From Euryodendron excelsum (Eukaryota; Streptophyta; Magnoliopsida; Ericales; Pentaphylacaceae), in contig CM065394.1 in the NCBI GenBank assembly GCA_033060915.1, positions 24,859,501 to 24,923,500 on the forward strand: 64,000 nt of DNA. The letters run 5' to 3'. Of the stretch, positions 13,701 to 25,434 are shown piece after piece. The notes below the pieces were generated by a model, which was not told where the DNA came from, made no database searches, and saw only the letters and a list, made by a program, of their open reading frames with translations. The translations under genes were made by a program, and so were the position numbers. How positions within the stretch are numbered: the stretch's first letter is position 1; each line of letters opens with the position of its first letter.

Positions 13701-16533
13701 AGTTGGTTTTCATTCTAGTAGCTTGATTAATGTAATTCACTCACACACCAAAGATTATTCTCATGGTAAAAGAAGACACGTGAGCATAAGAAAAGCCAAA
13801 CATGCTTTGCATTTCCACTGGAGAGGAACGCAGTCAATAAGAATCACTCGGTTGGGTAATTTGATTTGGAAGAGTCACTATGTTTCAAATCTTAAGTACC
13901 AAAAGCTTTCCAGGCTTGCATGTGTGCATATATTAGTATGTCACCCTCAAGAAATGATGGATTTAAAATACAACATGATGCTCTTACCAAAATGAGTGCA
14001 TTGGCCTTCAAAATGTATGACTTCACTGAGTCACTTTGAATGTTCATCACCTTCTCCGCATCCTTTAATGCAAGCTGAAATGACAGTTAAAACTATTTTA
14101 ATATGAGCAACAGTCATGAAATGGGGATGGCAATTCGAGAAGGGCATCTTGTTTAACCAGACACACAAAAAGCAACAAGAAATACTTCAGCATGAGTTGT
14201 AGGATCCAGTCCACTCAGTGGTGTATGTTCAGAAGCTGATGGAGGTCTGTGTTTCAGAAATTCGCAAATCCTGTTTGAAGTTTAAGAACAAAAACTTGTT
14301 ATCAGTGGAAATATGTATTGCAATAGTTAAAACAGTTAAATTCAGAAATTCATATTCATCTGAAAGATGGTGGGCTATGGAACAAGAATGCATAATTGAA
14401 ACATAATCATGAAAAAATGTTTAACCTGAGATAAGCTGCACATCTGTTGCTGAGAATGACAGGGTCACCTGGTTTAACACTATTAGCTCTCGAGTAGCAA
14501 TTGATTGCCTGCAGAACAAATGCAATCAATTATCAGCGAGACAAGAAATTGATAGGACATTAGAAAACAGAAGGTTCCTTATCAGAGTTTCTGTCACTCT
14601 GAGAGACCTTACCAGAAAGACACATGATTTGGAATAAAAAGAAAATTTTTGAAGTTAGACTCCACCTTGTGACCAATAACACCCAATACAATGAAGAAAT
14701 AGCTGCACTGACATAGGAGACAATTTTACTTCACTATCAAAGCCACTATGAAAAGATACCAAGCCCTACACTATTCCATGACGCAAAAAGTGCAATGAAT
14801 CTCACTACTCCATGATCCTTCCCTTGGAAAACAGGTAACTGAAATGCCACTCACTCCAATTAGGAGGAAATTTTCCAAGCACGTGTTAACAGTCTAGTTA
14901 TGATACGAGCAAAAATCCAACAACCCTTTGTTAAAAGGAAAAAAACAAAAGATTATATTGTTCATTAAACAGTAACCCTTTTCGGTGCGTATAGTTATAA
15001 CTTATAAATCAAAAGATTTTTCTTCTTTCAAACCCTTATTTATCCGTATCTTGACCAAACAACTGTTCTTTGGGGGGCCCTCGGCAGGTCCATATCACTC
15101 CTAGACATCTCAGAATCACAGAATTTTACAGCATTTCTCCAGCAATAATAAGCATTTGAAGGCTCCACACATCACGTGGTTCTGGCTTCCAAAGTTCGAA
15201 AGTTAATTAAGAAAAAAAATCGCCATTAAACAAAGCCTTTCCAGTAACACAAAAATCAAGATGGTGATATTGCTTCATCAACATCAATCCTAAGTTCCTA
15301 ACCTGAAGAACGTATAATATTTTACAAACACACTACGAGCTTTCCAACTAATCAACACTATATTCACTACCTAGCTCATCTCCAGATCAAAACTGAAAAG
15401 GTTCAATGTGTGAGCAAAACAATAGGTTGTCAATTCACTTTTTTAATTTATGGAATCCACAAATTATAATTGACCAATTCTCAGGTTACAACCCAAATGG
15501 TCTAAAGGGCTTAGTTATGGAACATTTCTTCAGTCATTGAGTTATTGGTATATTGATTAGTCTCAAATTCCGAATACAAATCCTATGGTTGCATTGCATA
15601 AGGGCAAGTAGCGAAAGGGCAATGTCATCAATGTGAGAGCAAGTGTTGCATAATATAGAACGTTATCGTCCATGGATGTTAATTGCAGGTGGATGCTAGG
15701 AAGATAAATGGCCTAAGTGGCCTTAATTTGACACACAAATGAAACCTGGCTATTCAGATACATTGGATAGGTTTGTAACCCAAAATAGAAGTAATGCATC
15801 AAATCAATCTTTCTTCTACAACCTTGGACTGGAAAAAATATATGCATAAAATTTAGCTGTCATATATGCACATGGGAATGACTGTAAATCTTTTTTCAAA
15901 AAAAAATCTGGAAAAGCAAAGAGTACTCGTTCTACGCAGTAATTTGATTGACACTAAACATTACAAGTCTAGTCTTGAATTTCCGGCTGGTTCCTCTTGC
16001 CCTCTCAGTTCTCAAGTACAAAAGAAAAAAGCAGGAGAACAGAAACTGCCAAGAACATGCGAGAAAAGCAAACAAAACCTGACCACCAAAAGTAAGATTT
16101 TCACCTCTTCGAAACGATTTTCTCGGAATGCTTGGTTCCCAATCTGCATGAGGTCGGAAACATGACAAAATCGCTCAAATGACATTGATGACTCTCTGTC
16201 ATTCGCCTGCATTTAAATCCAGAATCTCTCAATCAAAAATTCACACACAAATTCCTCCACTCGTTGAAAAAATTTACACTAACCCTCACTTTGACAAATG
16301 AAAATACAAATTTTCAAGTAAACTGTGACAAATAATGTTACTACTACTGTTTTCAGTTCTCTAAGGCCCCAAATAAGAAAAGATTCACAGATTTTGATTT
16401 CGTTTCATCACCTCCATTTTCTCGACAACCAAACATCGGAAAGAAAGTTGCAGAGAAAACTCACCCTGATGAACTCTTCGACATCTTCGAGCCCTTCCGA
16501 GCTCAATCCTGTTGACGAAACTTCGCTAATCAT
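2771..16533 (-). CDS. LONRF: LONRF-like protein: TPR, C3HC4 RING finger and LON substrate-binding domain (18 coding exons)
   Basis: Coding exons in transcript order: 16533-16465, 16206-16105, 14508-14426, 14270-14186, 14074-13988, 11965-11904, 11793-11612, 11496-11436, 11026-10849, 9999-9961, 9851-9790, 9687-9651, 6393-6344, 6221-6152, 5282-5201, 3332-3253, 3164-3096, 2830-2771. All introns are GT-AG and all phases join, giving 485 residues ending EEQGCRLQ. Residues 42-175 carry TPR-like helices (LMQIGNQAFRENRFEEA, then a LALKDAEKVM helix). A RING finger has C193, C196, C208, H210, C213, C216, C227 and C230 in exact C3HC4 spacing. From about 276 (LMPLFVMDVVLP, FEPRYRLM) to the C terminus is a LON N-terminal, substrate-binding type domain; there is no ATPase or protease part. 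The order TPR-RING-LON is that of LONRF proteins, so the likely role is a RING E3 ubiquitin ligase that recognises clients through TPR and LON. That role is inferred from the family. The start is the first ATG, 32 bases upstream of a GA-rich leader; exon 1 is short (23 codons). Confidence 0.93.
3333..5200 (-). other. Intron between LONRF-like exons 15 and 16
   Basis: This 1868-base intron is bounded by a GTAAAG donor and a GCATGCAG acceptor on the minus strand. It holds poly-A/T runs and a G/C-tract patch near 3700-3870. No gene or clear transposon is seen. Confidence 0.7.
5650..5670. repeat. (GT)n microsatellite in a LONRF-like intron
   Basis: About ten uninterrupted GT units lie in the intron between exons 14 and 15, followed by an imperfect CTGTGGTGTG tail. 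Simple repeat with no visible role. Confidence 0.9.
6718..8194. mobile_element. Non-autonomous hAT-type DNA transposon in a LONRF-like intron
   Basis: The element is flanked by an exact 8-bp duplication CATACATG (6710-6717 and 8195-8202), the target length of hAT transposons. Its ends are inverted repeats: CAAGGATCAAAATTTCG on the left and CATGGATCAAAATTTCG read inward from the right. Ends starting CA(N)GG are typical of hAT and recall the Ac terminus. Both subterminal zones are packed with GTTTCG / CGAAAC motifs (about 6730-6810 and 8010-8185), as expected of transposase binding sites. The 1477-base body contains (ATCTAT)n and GA simple repeats and no transposase reading frame, so it would need a transposase supplied from elsewhere. 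It lies in the 3257-base intron between exons 12 and 13, and the ORFs seen inside it are chance frames. Confidence 0.85.
8203..9650. other. Intron sequence with diverged internal direct repeat
   Basis: This is the rest of the intron upstream of exon 13. Two related blocks occur at about 8688-8795 and 8995-9098. Both carry a version of AATTGGGTTCATAGTC followed by ACTTGTATAACCAAG, TGCACTCTTTC and a CAAGT(G)GGTCAGGG-like end. They look like remnants of one repeat family of unknown class. No coding exon is seen. Confidence 0.4.
11966..13987 (-). other. Intron between LONRF-like exons 5 and 6 with repeat remnants
   Basis: A 2022-base intron. A block at 13033-13104 recurs at 13243-13310 with about 80-90% agreement (AAGTCACCACTT...AAGCTGCTA...AAGGGCCCCAACAA...GTATATCAAG). 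The sequence just before the second copy resembles a degenerate tRNA-type B box followed by a plant SINE-like body. A separate SINE-core remnant lies at 12144-12210. Confidence 0.5.
12144..12210 (-). repeat. Remnant of a plant SINE core (Au-like)
   Basis: Read on the minus strand, the block gives GGCAGCCCAATGCATGAGG, then a CTTCCGCCACTGCGGGGTCTGG segment, matching the widespread plant repeat core with 'CAGCCCGGTGCAC' and 'TGCGGGGTCCGGGG'. It is short and lacks its promoter boxes. A better preserved relative lies at 58686-58760. The family name is from memory and needs a repeat-library check. Confidence 0.45.
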
Positions 16534-16780
16534 TTAGAGGGAGAGAGAGGTGAGATTGCGGAGAGAGTGAATCGACAAAGGAGAAGAGAAGAGATTGAGA
16601 ATCGAAGAAGCCGACGTCAAATGGAAATAGGAGTGTGAAGAGCGTCGTGTGCTTCCCTGTGTCCTTCACTGCATACACGGACCATATGCGTTTACGTGTT
16701 CTCTCTTTCTCTTTCTCTTTCTCTGTCTCTGTCTCTCTCTCTCTCTCTCTCTGTATCTATATCTACATGAATGTATCTAA
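16534..16780 (-). promoter_or_regulatory. Leader and proximal promoter of the LONRF-like gene with CT/GA tract
   Basis: Upstream of the ATG on the minus strand lies a GA/CT-rich zone (16540-16610). A long (CT)n tract lies at about 16699-16752, a common feature of plant 5' leaders and core promoters. A possible TATA-type motif is seen only farther away (ATTATATAAAA near 16868-16878). The transcription start cannot be fixed from sequence alone. Confidence 0.45.
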
Positions 16781-17210
16781 AGTCGAACGCATTTCACCTC
16801 AGCCTTTTTTTACTTTCCAATTCGCGTTCATACGGAGCTGAAAGACGATTTCGAAATTTAGCCCAATTTTATATAATAAAAATATATTCACAAGAGTGGT
16901 CTATATCTGGCTATTTTTGCTAGGGTGCTGTCACAAACCAATTTAATAGATTGGCATTTAGACGTTATGATGTCATATTAATTACGGCTTATTTGATAAG
17001 ATTTTTTTGTCTACTTTTTTTTTTTAACTTATAAGTAAAAAGTAAGATTTTTTTTTACTTTTTACTTATTTATTTATTTTTAATTTATAAAAAAAATTTA
17101 ATTCAACTTTTTTATTTATATGCCAAAAACACAAAACTAAAAAAATTAAAAAAAAAACTGTATCGAACAGGATAATTAGTAGATAACACGATTAAATTAT
17201 TTTTATGAAC

Positions 17211-17275
17211 GAAATTAGCTCAATTGACTAGAGCCTCCTTCTTTCTTTTGAAGGTCAAAAGGTTTAACTCTTGTA
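17211..17275 (+). repeat. tRNA-derived SINE-like head
   Basis: TTAGCTCAATTGACTAGAGC resembles an A box, and GGTTTAACTCTTG about 30 bases later resembles a B box (consensus GGTTCGANNCC). The segment cannot fold as a complete tRNA, so it is more likely the pol III head of a decayed SINE. It runs into the degenerate repeats that follow. Confidence 0.35.
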
Positions 17276-17286
17276 GTATGATCCGT

Positions 17287-17720
17287 GAAGTAGGAATGTA
17301 GCATATTGTCCAAAAAAGAGTGATTCCTGAAGTAGGAATGTAGCTTATTTTTGGGAGAAAATCGATCACTAATTTTCCTACTCTAATGACAGCTGTGACT
17401 TTGGCGATTAGTACTTTACCCGAGCCTGTGGATTGCCAACCTCTGAAGAGTTTAATCGCTAGAAATTATCGCATTGCTATCGATCACTGTAACATATTCT
17501 TTGGAGGAAATCGATCATTGATGTGCCCTACTCTAAGGACAGCTGTTTGGATGGACGATTAGTGCTTTATTCGAAATGAGTGGATTGCCAACCTCCGCAG
17601 AATTTAACCGCTAGAAATTGCTACAGTGATATCGATCACTCTAAGGGTAGCTGCATGTTTAAGCGATTAGTGCGTTACCCGAATTAGTGGACGTCTAAGG
17701 TGTTTAATAGCTAGAGATGG
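17287..17720. repeat. Degenerate tandem repeat, about 2.5-3 units
   Basis: Three diverged copies start near 17359, 17509 and 17628. Each has ATCGATCACT, a CTCTAAGGACAGCTG-like block, a GCGATTAGTGCTTTACCCGAA-like block, GTGGATTGCCAACCTC and TTTAA(T/C)(C/A)GCTAGA. Unit length shrinks from about 150 to 120 to 90 bases through deletions. A shorter pair, GAAGTAGGAATGTAGC, lies just upstream at 17287 and 17331. The class of repeat is unknown. Confidence 0.6.
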
Positions 17721-18198
17721 GTCTAAAGTGCCTTAACTTGAACTGGTTTGCCCAAGTCATAAAAAAGAAATGGCCGATATATGTCAACTAAAATCTGATT
17801 CTTGGCGTGTTAAGAATAAAAATCTTACTTTTTGTGTGATTCATTAATTGGTATCACCGTTACAGTGAATATTTTTATCGATTTTACACTCTCGCTCTAT
17901 GCATATATAGTATTTTAGTTTATTTTTACGTAATGTTGTAAAAAAAAATCTAGTAGTCAATCATGTAGTACTGCTCATGCTCATCTCTATTAAATTAAAA
18001 TATTAGATGTTTATTGCATCAGCAACGTAAATTTAAAATTAATAAAGAAACTTTTAATATAGTACAGATAAAATTTGATATGCATTACTACTAAACTTTT
18101 TTTTTTTCAATGGTTGATGGGCCGTTGGATATGAAAATGTTATTTTGGACATTTGAGCTAGTTTGTGCACACCTCAATTAATTGTGAGACTTGTGTAG

Positions 18199-18345
18199 TC
18201 CTGTCATCCCATACAAATTAGGTGATTACCAACCAAAGACTCTAAGGTGACTGCAAATAATTAATAACACCTAGGAGGTTTTTAACTTGAAACCTTGAGG
18301 GAGCAAAGTCTCAAGCCTCAAGTTTTGACCACCAGGTCAACCCTT
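18199..18345 (-). repeat. SINE-like copy with pol III box remnants
   Basis: On the minus strand the block starts GGTTGACCTGGTGGTCAA (A-box-like), continues to AAGGTTTCAAGTT (B-box-like), and ends with GGTAATCACCTAATTTGTATGGG. A clearly related block lies at 31838-31980. The shared order of boxes and body suggests a tRNA-derived SINE family; no poly(A) tail or target duplication was identified. Confidence 0.5.
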
Positions 18346-18658
18346 GAAATTATTATACGTAAAGTGTTGATTTCTAGAAAGTTCCTTTTCTCCACATAAA
18401 AAATAATAAAAAAAAACTTTACAAAATTTTCTATATGATGAGCAAACACTTCGAATTGCTTGTGAATTAGATTTCAAATTTATTTAGGGCATGTGTATGA
18501 TTTTTTTTCAAAAAAGTAAAAAATTTAATGTTATGAGAAATTAAGTGCAATATCAAACCGTGTGACTTCCGTTCCAAGTTTTGAAATTGTATGCCATTAC
18601 TAGTTTGCCCCCAGGATATAAAAATACATGCTAGTGGAGGGTTTAGATATAAATATTA

Positions 18659-19224
18659 AGGCAAATTACAGCCACCTCCCTTGAGATTTGAGATTATTAC
18701 AACTCATCTTTTGACATTTTAGAAATTACATCCCCTCCCTTGAGATTTGAGATGAGTTATATTTTTATCCAAATATTAAATTTTTTAACAGAATATATGT
18801 GATGTTAGCAAAAAAAACAAGTTCATTACCTAAATTATCTCTAATGTGCATGAAATGACAAATAATTTTTTTTTTTTTGCTTATGACATGACAAATAGAT
18901 CCTACATACTATAAAAAAAAATTAACACACGTGGGGAAAAAAGATTTAACATTTGAAAAAAAAAAAAATTTAAAAATTAACATACAAATTAATTTTAGAA
19001 GCAAAAAAAAAAAATCCTATTTATGTCATTTCATACACATTAGGGACAATTTAAGTAATAAATCTATTTTGTTTTGCTAACATCACATATTCTGTTAAAA
19101 AATTTAATATCTGGATAAAAATGTAACTTGCCTCAAATCTCAAGGGAAGGAGATGTAATTTCTGGAATCTCAGGGGTAGATTGTAATAATCTCAAACCTC
19201 AAATGAGATAAATGTAATTTGCCC
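18659..19224. mobile_element. MITE of Mutator-like type with long inverted repeats
   Basis: The 566-base element is bracketed by an exact 9-bp duplication TAAATATTA (18650-18658 and 19225-19233). The ends are inverted (AGGCAAATTAC on the left; GGGCAAATTAC read inward from the right). The inverted pairing continues well inward, for example GCTAACATCACATATTCTG at about 19077 against its complement at about 18790. A 9-bp target duplication and GGGCAAATTAC ends fit plant Mutator-like MITEs. It has no coding capacity. Confidence 0.85.
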
Positions 19225-19592
19225 TAAATATTATTATCTTTATATGTGCATAGACTATTTTTGTATTTTGAATCTATAATACCCATATTTATCTTGTGTC
19301 ATTCTCATAACCATCACATAGAAAGGTGTTTTAAAACCCAAAAATAGAGCAATTTTAGCCATTAAGTAATGTCACGCTATTATAATTACTATGTCGAGTT
19401 TAGTTCTCAAACACAGGCCGGCTCAACCCTATAGGTGGGTGAGGCAGCCGCTTTAGGCCCCCAATTTTGAAAACCCCAAATTTTTAAAAACTTCTTATAG
19501 TTTCTCAACATTTAAAAAAAAAAAAAAAAAGCCTCAATGTAGATAAGAAAAAAAACGTTCATAAGAAAAAAAAAAGCCAAAAATCACATTTT

Positions 19593-20781
19593 TGTCACAC
19601 CCCCAACCCAATTAGACATTAATTATGTCACATTAGGTGAAGCGTGATCGCACAGGTCACCGTACCTACGAACGACACCTTAACACATACTCGAAAATAA
19701 AAGAACGCAGCGGAATAAACAATACAATAAGGAAAATATAATAATCTCTCCAAAGGAATACATTATCACTGGAAAATAATTAACATCCTTTCACAAAATT
19801 CTTTACCATTATACAAAATTAAAACATAACACCAAAACCTAACGTCTTATATAAAATACAACCATGCAACTGAAAGTAAGACAATGGAGCTCTCCTAAGC
19901 CCCGTGACTCAACATCCTGACATCAACATAATTACCACCACGGCAAGGACAAAGACTGCAGTGAGCCAAATCGTCATCTCCAAGTTACCTGTCAAGACAG
20001 TCTGTGTGGGTGTGAGCTAATTATCAACATGCTCACGATAGATAATCAAATTCATAGAGAATGATAATAAACACCCACAATGTACACGGTATAAATGATC
20101 AATATATATATATATATATCATGGATGCCTCAATGCAATAAATGTATCACCCACATGTGCGCACAATTTTAGGTAACGTTGGCCCAATATATCCATGGTG
20201 CGTTATTAAGGAATACCCACCGTGGCACCCTTAGGCTAGTCCACCGTGACTAAGCCTTGGTTAACCCATCGTGGTTAACTCTCTCCAGTGCAATGCAAGG
20301 CATATAATATGAATGGTATGCAATGCCACCATATATATATAATCATCAATGTCTCCACAGAGCTTCTCATATAATATCACTTTCACCTCATATATAAATA
20401 CCTTCAACACCTCATATGCATTCACCACCATTATATGAAAATAAACAATGCATTTAACATGAATAAGATTATCTCAAAATCTCACAATCCCACAATTAAC
20501 ATCAACACAGATAATAACACAAGCAATATATATTCACTTCTATATGAATAAGATTATCATATGATCCCACAATCTCACAATTAACACCAACACAGATAAT
20601 AACACAAGCAATATATATTCACTTTTATATGAATAAGATTATCCTATGATCCCACAATCCCACAATTAACACCAACACAGATAATAACACAAGCAATAGA
20701 TGTAAATTAAATTAAATAAACTAATTCAACTACGTTTAAGTAATTCAACTAATCATGAAAATATGAGATTAGGATTTCACA
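19593..20781 (-). repeat. 3' LTR of the chromovirus
   Basis: 1189 bases, starting TGTCACACC and ending TTTCACA on the plus strand; it is the downstream LTR because the element reads leftward. It contains an (AT)n run near 20103-20120, a set of CCACCGTGG-like motifs at 20215-20280 and three 85-base tandem units at 20461-20700. Confidence 0.93.
20461..20705. repeat. Three 85-bp tandem units inside the 3' LTR
   Basis: Units start at 20461, 20546 and 20631 with GAATAAGATTATC and share AACACAAGCAATA. The same array sits in the other LTR at 26501, 26586 and 26671, so it existed before insertion. There are no spacers, so it is not a CRISPR array. Confidence 0.9.
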
Positions 20782-20800
20782 ACTCTCCCCTCCTTAAAGA
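20782..20800 (-). promoter_or_regulatory. Polypurine tract of the chromovirus
   Basis: On the minus strand AAGGAGGGGAGAGT directly precedes the 3' LTR start TGTGAAATCC. This is the expected position and composition of the plus-strand DNA priming site. Confidence 0.8.
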
Positions 20801-20845
20801 ATTTCGTCCCGAAATTCTCTTACCGCATGCAAATAGATATGGATA

Positions 20846-23800
20846 CTATTTTTGCATTTTCTCTTCACTCTCCCATGTAGCTTCTTCCACTGTATGGCTT
20901 CTCCACAGTACTTTCACCAACAGAATTACCTTATTGCGAAGTACTTGATTCCTTCGATTTAATATCTGAACCGGCTCTTCAACATAACTCAAACCATTTG
21001 CTAACTCAACCGGTTGTTGAACCAATACATGTGATGGATCTGACACATACTTCCTTAGCATAGATACATGGAAAAAATTATGTAGCTTGGACATTTCTGG
21101 AGGTAAATCCAACCTGTAAGCCACAACACCTACTCTTTCCACAATAGTATACAGCCCGATGTATCTTGGATTCAATTTACCTTTCCTTCCAAATCTCAGA
21201 ACGCCTTTCCATGGAGAAACTTTAAGAAACACTTGGTCTCCCACCTTGAACTCAAGTTCACGCCGTCGGTTATCCGCATAACTTTTCTGTCTGCTCTATG
21301 CCACCTTCAAATGCTCTTGAACTGTCTTTATTTTCTCAGTTGTGTCTTGGATCATCTCTGGGCCCAACAACTGTCTTTCACCGACTTCAGTCCAACATAT
21401 CGGAGTTATACATCTTCTACCATACAATGCTTCGAACGGTGCCATACCAATGCTAGATTGATAACTGTTGTTATACGCAAATTCCATCAAAGCAATGTAA
21501 TCTCCCAAACTACCTTTGAAATCAAGCGTACAAGCTCGCAGCATATCTTCCAAAGTCTGGATAGTTCTTTTAGATTGTCCGTCTGTCTGAGGATGAAAGG
21601 TCGTACTAAACTTCAATGATGTACCCATAGCTTGTTGAAGACTTAACCAAAATCTTGACGTAAATCTTGGATCTCTGTCTGAAACTATAGATACTGGTGT
21701 TCCATGCAGTCTGACAATCTCCTTCACATATAACTTGGCATATTGATCCAACGTATAAGTAACTTTTACTGGAAGAAAATGAGCTAACTTGGTCAATCTG
21801 TCCACAATAGCCCATACAGAATCATGTCCACTAGGAGTTTTCGGTAATCCCACCACAAAATCCATAGTGATATGCTCCCATTCCCATTGGGGTATCGAGA
21901 GAGGTTGCAATAATCCCACCGGTCTTTGATGCTCAGCTTTCACCTGTTAGCAAGTTAAACATTTTGCCACAAATTCAGCAACATCCCTCTTCATACCTGG
22001 CCACCAGTATATCTCCCGAAAATCTCTGTACATCTTGGTGCTCTCCGGATGCATAGCATATAGTGAGTGATGCGCCTCCTCCAGAATTTCATTCTTTAAG
22101 GCTGAATGATTAGGTATACAAAAGAGATTTCCCAACATCAAAGTACCATCATCAAGAATAGAGAAATTGGTGCTCACCTTTTCCATCACTTCTTGTCTAA
22201 TCTTCATCGACTGCTCATCCTGCATTTAAAGTTCCCGAATCCGATCAAGTAAAAATAGTCTCACCTGAAAATGAGCTAACATGACACCTACACCTTTCTG
22301 TTCAAACTCCACTCCCAAGAAAGTCACTTCTGCATATAATTCTACTCGATAACATCGCATGCAAGCCAGTCTACCTGAAGACTTCCGACTTAAAGCATCA
22401 GCCACTACATTGGCTCTTCCCGGATAGTAATGAATCACACATTCGTAGTCTTTAATTAGTTCCATCCATCTTCTCTGTCATGCATTCAAATCTCGTTGAG
22501 TGAATAGATACTTCAAGCTTTGGTGATCTGTATAAATTTCATAAGGTTCCCCATACAAATAATGCCTCCATATCTTCAATGCGAATACTACAGCTGCTAA
22601 CTCCAAATCATTAATAGGATAGTTTCTTTCATGTGTCTTTAACTGTCTCGATGCATAAGCGACCACCTTTCCTCGCTGCATTAGAACACACCCCAATCCT
22701 TGATGTGAAGTATCGTTATACACCACAAAGTCTCCCTTCCTGGAAGGAATTGTTAATACCAGTGCTGAAGTCAGCTTGGTCTTCAACTCCTTGAAACTAC
22801 GTTCACAATCAACTATCCACACGAATGCCACGTTCTTGCGAGTCAACTGTGTCAAAGGAACGGTAATCGACAAAAAGCCCTGTATAAATCTCCGATAGTA
22901 ACCTGCTAATCCCAGAAAACTTCTAACCTCTGAAACATTCTTCGGTTGTTCCCAGTTCATAATAGCCTCAATTTTTCGTGGATCAACATTAATTCCCTAG
23001 GCAGATATCATATGCCCCAAAAACACTACCTTATCAAGACAAAATTCACACTTGCTGAACTTAGCATATAATTGTTTATTCCGTAAAGTTTGCAAGACAA
23101 GTCTCAAATGATTCTCATGCTCTTCTTGACTACGAGAATATATCAATATATCATCAATAAAGACAATTACAAAAGAATCAAGAAAAGATCAAAATACCCA
23201 ATTCATTAAATCCATGAAGATAGCAGGTGCATTAGTCACTCCGAAAGGCATCACCAAAAATTTGTAATGACCATATCGCGTATGGAATGCGGTTTTTGGC
23301 ACATCACTGTCTTTTACTTTCAATTGATGATATCCAGATCTCAAATCAATCTTTGAAAACACTGCAACTCATTGCAATTGATCAAACAAATCATCAATCC
23401 GAGGCAAAGGATATCTGTTCTTTACAGTAACCTGATTCAATTGTATGTAATCGATACACAATCGCATGGTGCCATCTTTTTTCTTCACAAACAAAACTGG
23501 TGCTCCCCACGGCGATACACTTGGCTGAATGAATCCCTTATCACACAAGTCTTGCAATTGAAGTTTTAACTCCCGCAATTCGGATGGTGCCATTCTATAC
23601 GGTGAAATTGAAATTGGCATTGTTCCTGGTAACAATTCAATAGAAAACTCCACCTCTCTATCTAGTACCACCCTTGGAAGCTCATCTAGAAAAACATTCA
23701 AAAAGTCTCGAGCCACAGGAATTTCAGATAACTTTAGTTCTGATTTGGTAGTGTCAACTATATGTGCAAGATACCCTTCACATCCTTTCTGCAACAACTT

Positions 23801-24346
23801 CTTAGCTTCTAAAGCCGATATCAAACAAGTTGAAACTACATCTCTTTCCCCTTGGAATCGAAATTCTACTTCATTCAGCATTCTAAAGACAACTTCTTTC
23901 TTAAAGCAATCAATAGACGCATGATACGAAGATAACCAATCCATCCCCAATATCAAATCAAAGTCATGAATAGCTAATGGAATTAGGTCAACTGCCAACT
24001 CCTTACCCCTAATCTTCACCACACAATCTTTATATACCCTGTCTACTACTATCACATCTCTCACCGGTGTAGACACAAGTAAAGGTTGTGACAATGAACT
24101 ACATGATCTATCCAAATGCATACTAAATGCAATAGAAACAAATGAATGTGTAGAACCTGGATCTAACAACACATATGCCTCTTTATCAACTACAAATAAC
24201 GTACCTGTCACAACATTAGGAGTAGCCTGCACATCTCTCATCTTCATGGCATAGACCCGTGCTTGAGTGCAAGGTTTCGGTGTCATAGCTGGCCCATTTT
24301 GAGCAACCCCCATTGTTCCCCTGTCTCCGCTCGCCACATTACCCAC
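20846..24346 (-). pseudogene. Broken gypsy pol: protease, RT, RNase H, integrase, chromodomain-like end
   Basis: Read leftward, a retropepsin part has [12 protein letters not shown] and ILGMDWLS (about 24170-23900). RT follows, with [16 protein letters not shown] and an intact FIDD catalytic box at about 23150. RNase H has TDHQSLKYL (about 22500). Integrase has an HHCC zinc end closing on KCLTC (about 21950) and a core with the first Asp in [21 protein letters not shown] and an [10 protein letters not shown] stretch where the catalytic Glu position must be checked. The tail carries VKVLWRSHTVEEATWESE, a chromodomain-like end. In-frame stops interrupt RT near 22998 and 23370, the linker before RNase H, the region before the integrase core, and the chromodomain end. 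Translation of the whole polyprotein is not possible. Confidence 0.9.
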
Positions 24347-24367
24347 TGATGATGCTACCGCAAGATT

Positions 24368-25434
24368 CTAAGGGCAGTTTCGTGCTGTGTGATTCGACTG
24401 TCCACACTGATAGCATTTGTAGGTCCATGGCCCTGGACAATCTCTGACAATATGCCCCTCAGTCCCACATCGGTAGCAAATGATTCCCCCAGTGCCACTC
24501 TCCAAAGGTCTCGAACTGGTAGACCTCACTGGTGGTCTCGAAGCTGCTCGGCCCCTAAAACTTCCTGTGCTTCTCGCGTTATTAAATCGTGAACCGCCAA
24601 ATCCAAGATTGAATTGTACCTGTCCTTGGTCCACATTGGAGCAGATTCTGAAGGTCTCTGTCATGAAGTACCAGATCCCGAATCAAATCTCCCCTTCTTA
24701 AATTGTTCCCTTCTCCCAGTCATCTCTTTCACATCCAATTCCACAATCTTGGCTTTGTTCACCAAGTCCCCATATCTACTAAGTTCAAGTGCAGAAACCC
24801 GAGATCGGATTGACAACTCCAGTCCCTATTAAAACCTTCTACACTTAGCACTTTCAGTACGCACCAAGTCAGGTGCAAATCGAGACAAGGCCGTAAACTG
24901 CTCTTCATAGTCTACCACTAACATTTTGCCTTGCTTTAGAAGAATAAATTCTTATTCTTTTTGATAACAGTAAATAAGGGGAAAGTACTGATCATTAAAT
25001 AGTTCCACAAAGCGTTGCCATGTGATTAGTACTCCTTCAGGTTGAGCATTTTCTATTCGTCTCGTGGCTTCCCACCAATTCCGTGCCCCACCTCATAGCA
25101 TGAAAGTGGATAATGATAGCTTCTATTCATCAGAAATCCCCATCACTTCAAATATAGTTTCCAGCTTTCTTAATCACTCCTCAGCTACCAATGGATTAAT
25201 TGCTCCCATAAATTCTGGCAGACTTAGCTTCATGAATTGCTCATATAAGGTTGTGCTCCTTGGCGCCGATCTTGCCACCTGAGCTTCCATTTATTGTGCC
25301 ATCAGATTTGCAAGTCGGTCGATTGCATCAAGTTGATTTTGAACATGCGGTCCATGCTTTCCTTGCTCCACACCTCTGACTGAAGCTGTTGAATCTTCCC
25401 CTTCCATGGCTCCAGCTGAATCCCTTTGTGCCAT
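24368..25434 (-). pseudogene. Broken gypsy gag with two CCHC zinc knuckles
   Basis: The frame opens at ATG 25434 (MAQRDSAGAMEGED) and shows the capsid-type block FMGAINPLVAEE and GGARNWWEA, then two intact CX2CX4HX4C knuckles (CYRCGTEGHIVRDC and CYQCGQSNHTARNC) at about 24470-24370. Several stop codons and at least one frame shift break it between 25290 and 24670. Gag would form the virus-like particle; here it is inactive. Confidence 0.85.

Larger units (their letters stand above)
16781..18658. other. Intergenic, AT-rich, with decayed repeats
   Basis: No gene is seen. At about 16985-17172 an A/T-rich segment has weakly matching inverted ends (GGCTTATTTGATA and, from the right, TATCCTGTTCGATA) and an inner AAGTAAAAAGTA / TACTTTTTACTT hairpin, suggesting an old MITE. 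Farther on are a tRNA-like SINE head, a degenerate tandem array and a SINE-like copy, listed separately. Confidence 0.45.

Noticed and set aside
17211..17275. Possible tRNA gene
   Set aside because: A- and B-box-like motifs are present, but acceptor and anticodon stems do not form; a SINE head is more likely.
20461..20705. Regular direct repeats that could suggest a CRISPR array
   Set aside because: Units are contiguous without spacers, are duplicated in both LTRs, and the DNA is plant nuclear.
21233..21619. Plus-strand 128-codon frame
   Set aside because: Shadow of the minus-strand integrase coding region.
24459..24470. Perfect USE-like motif GTCCCACATCG
   Set aside because: It falls in the gag zinc-knuckle coding sequence on the other strand (codons for Arg-Cys-Gly-Thr), so chance is the simpler reading.
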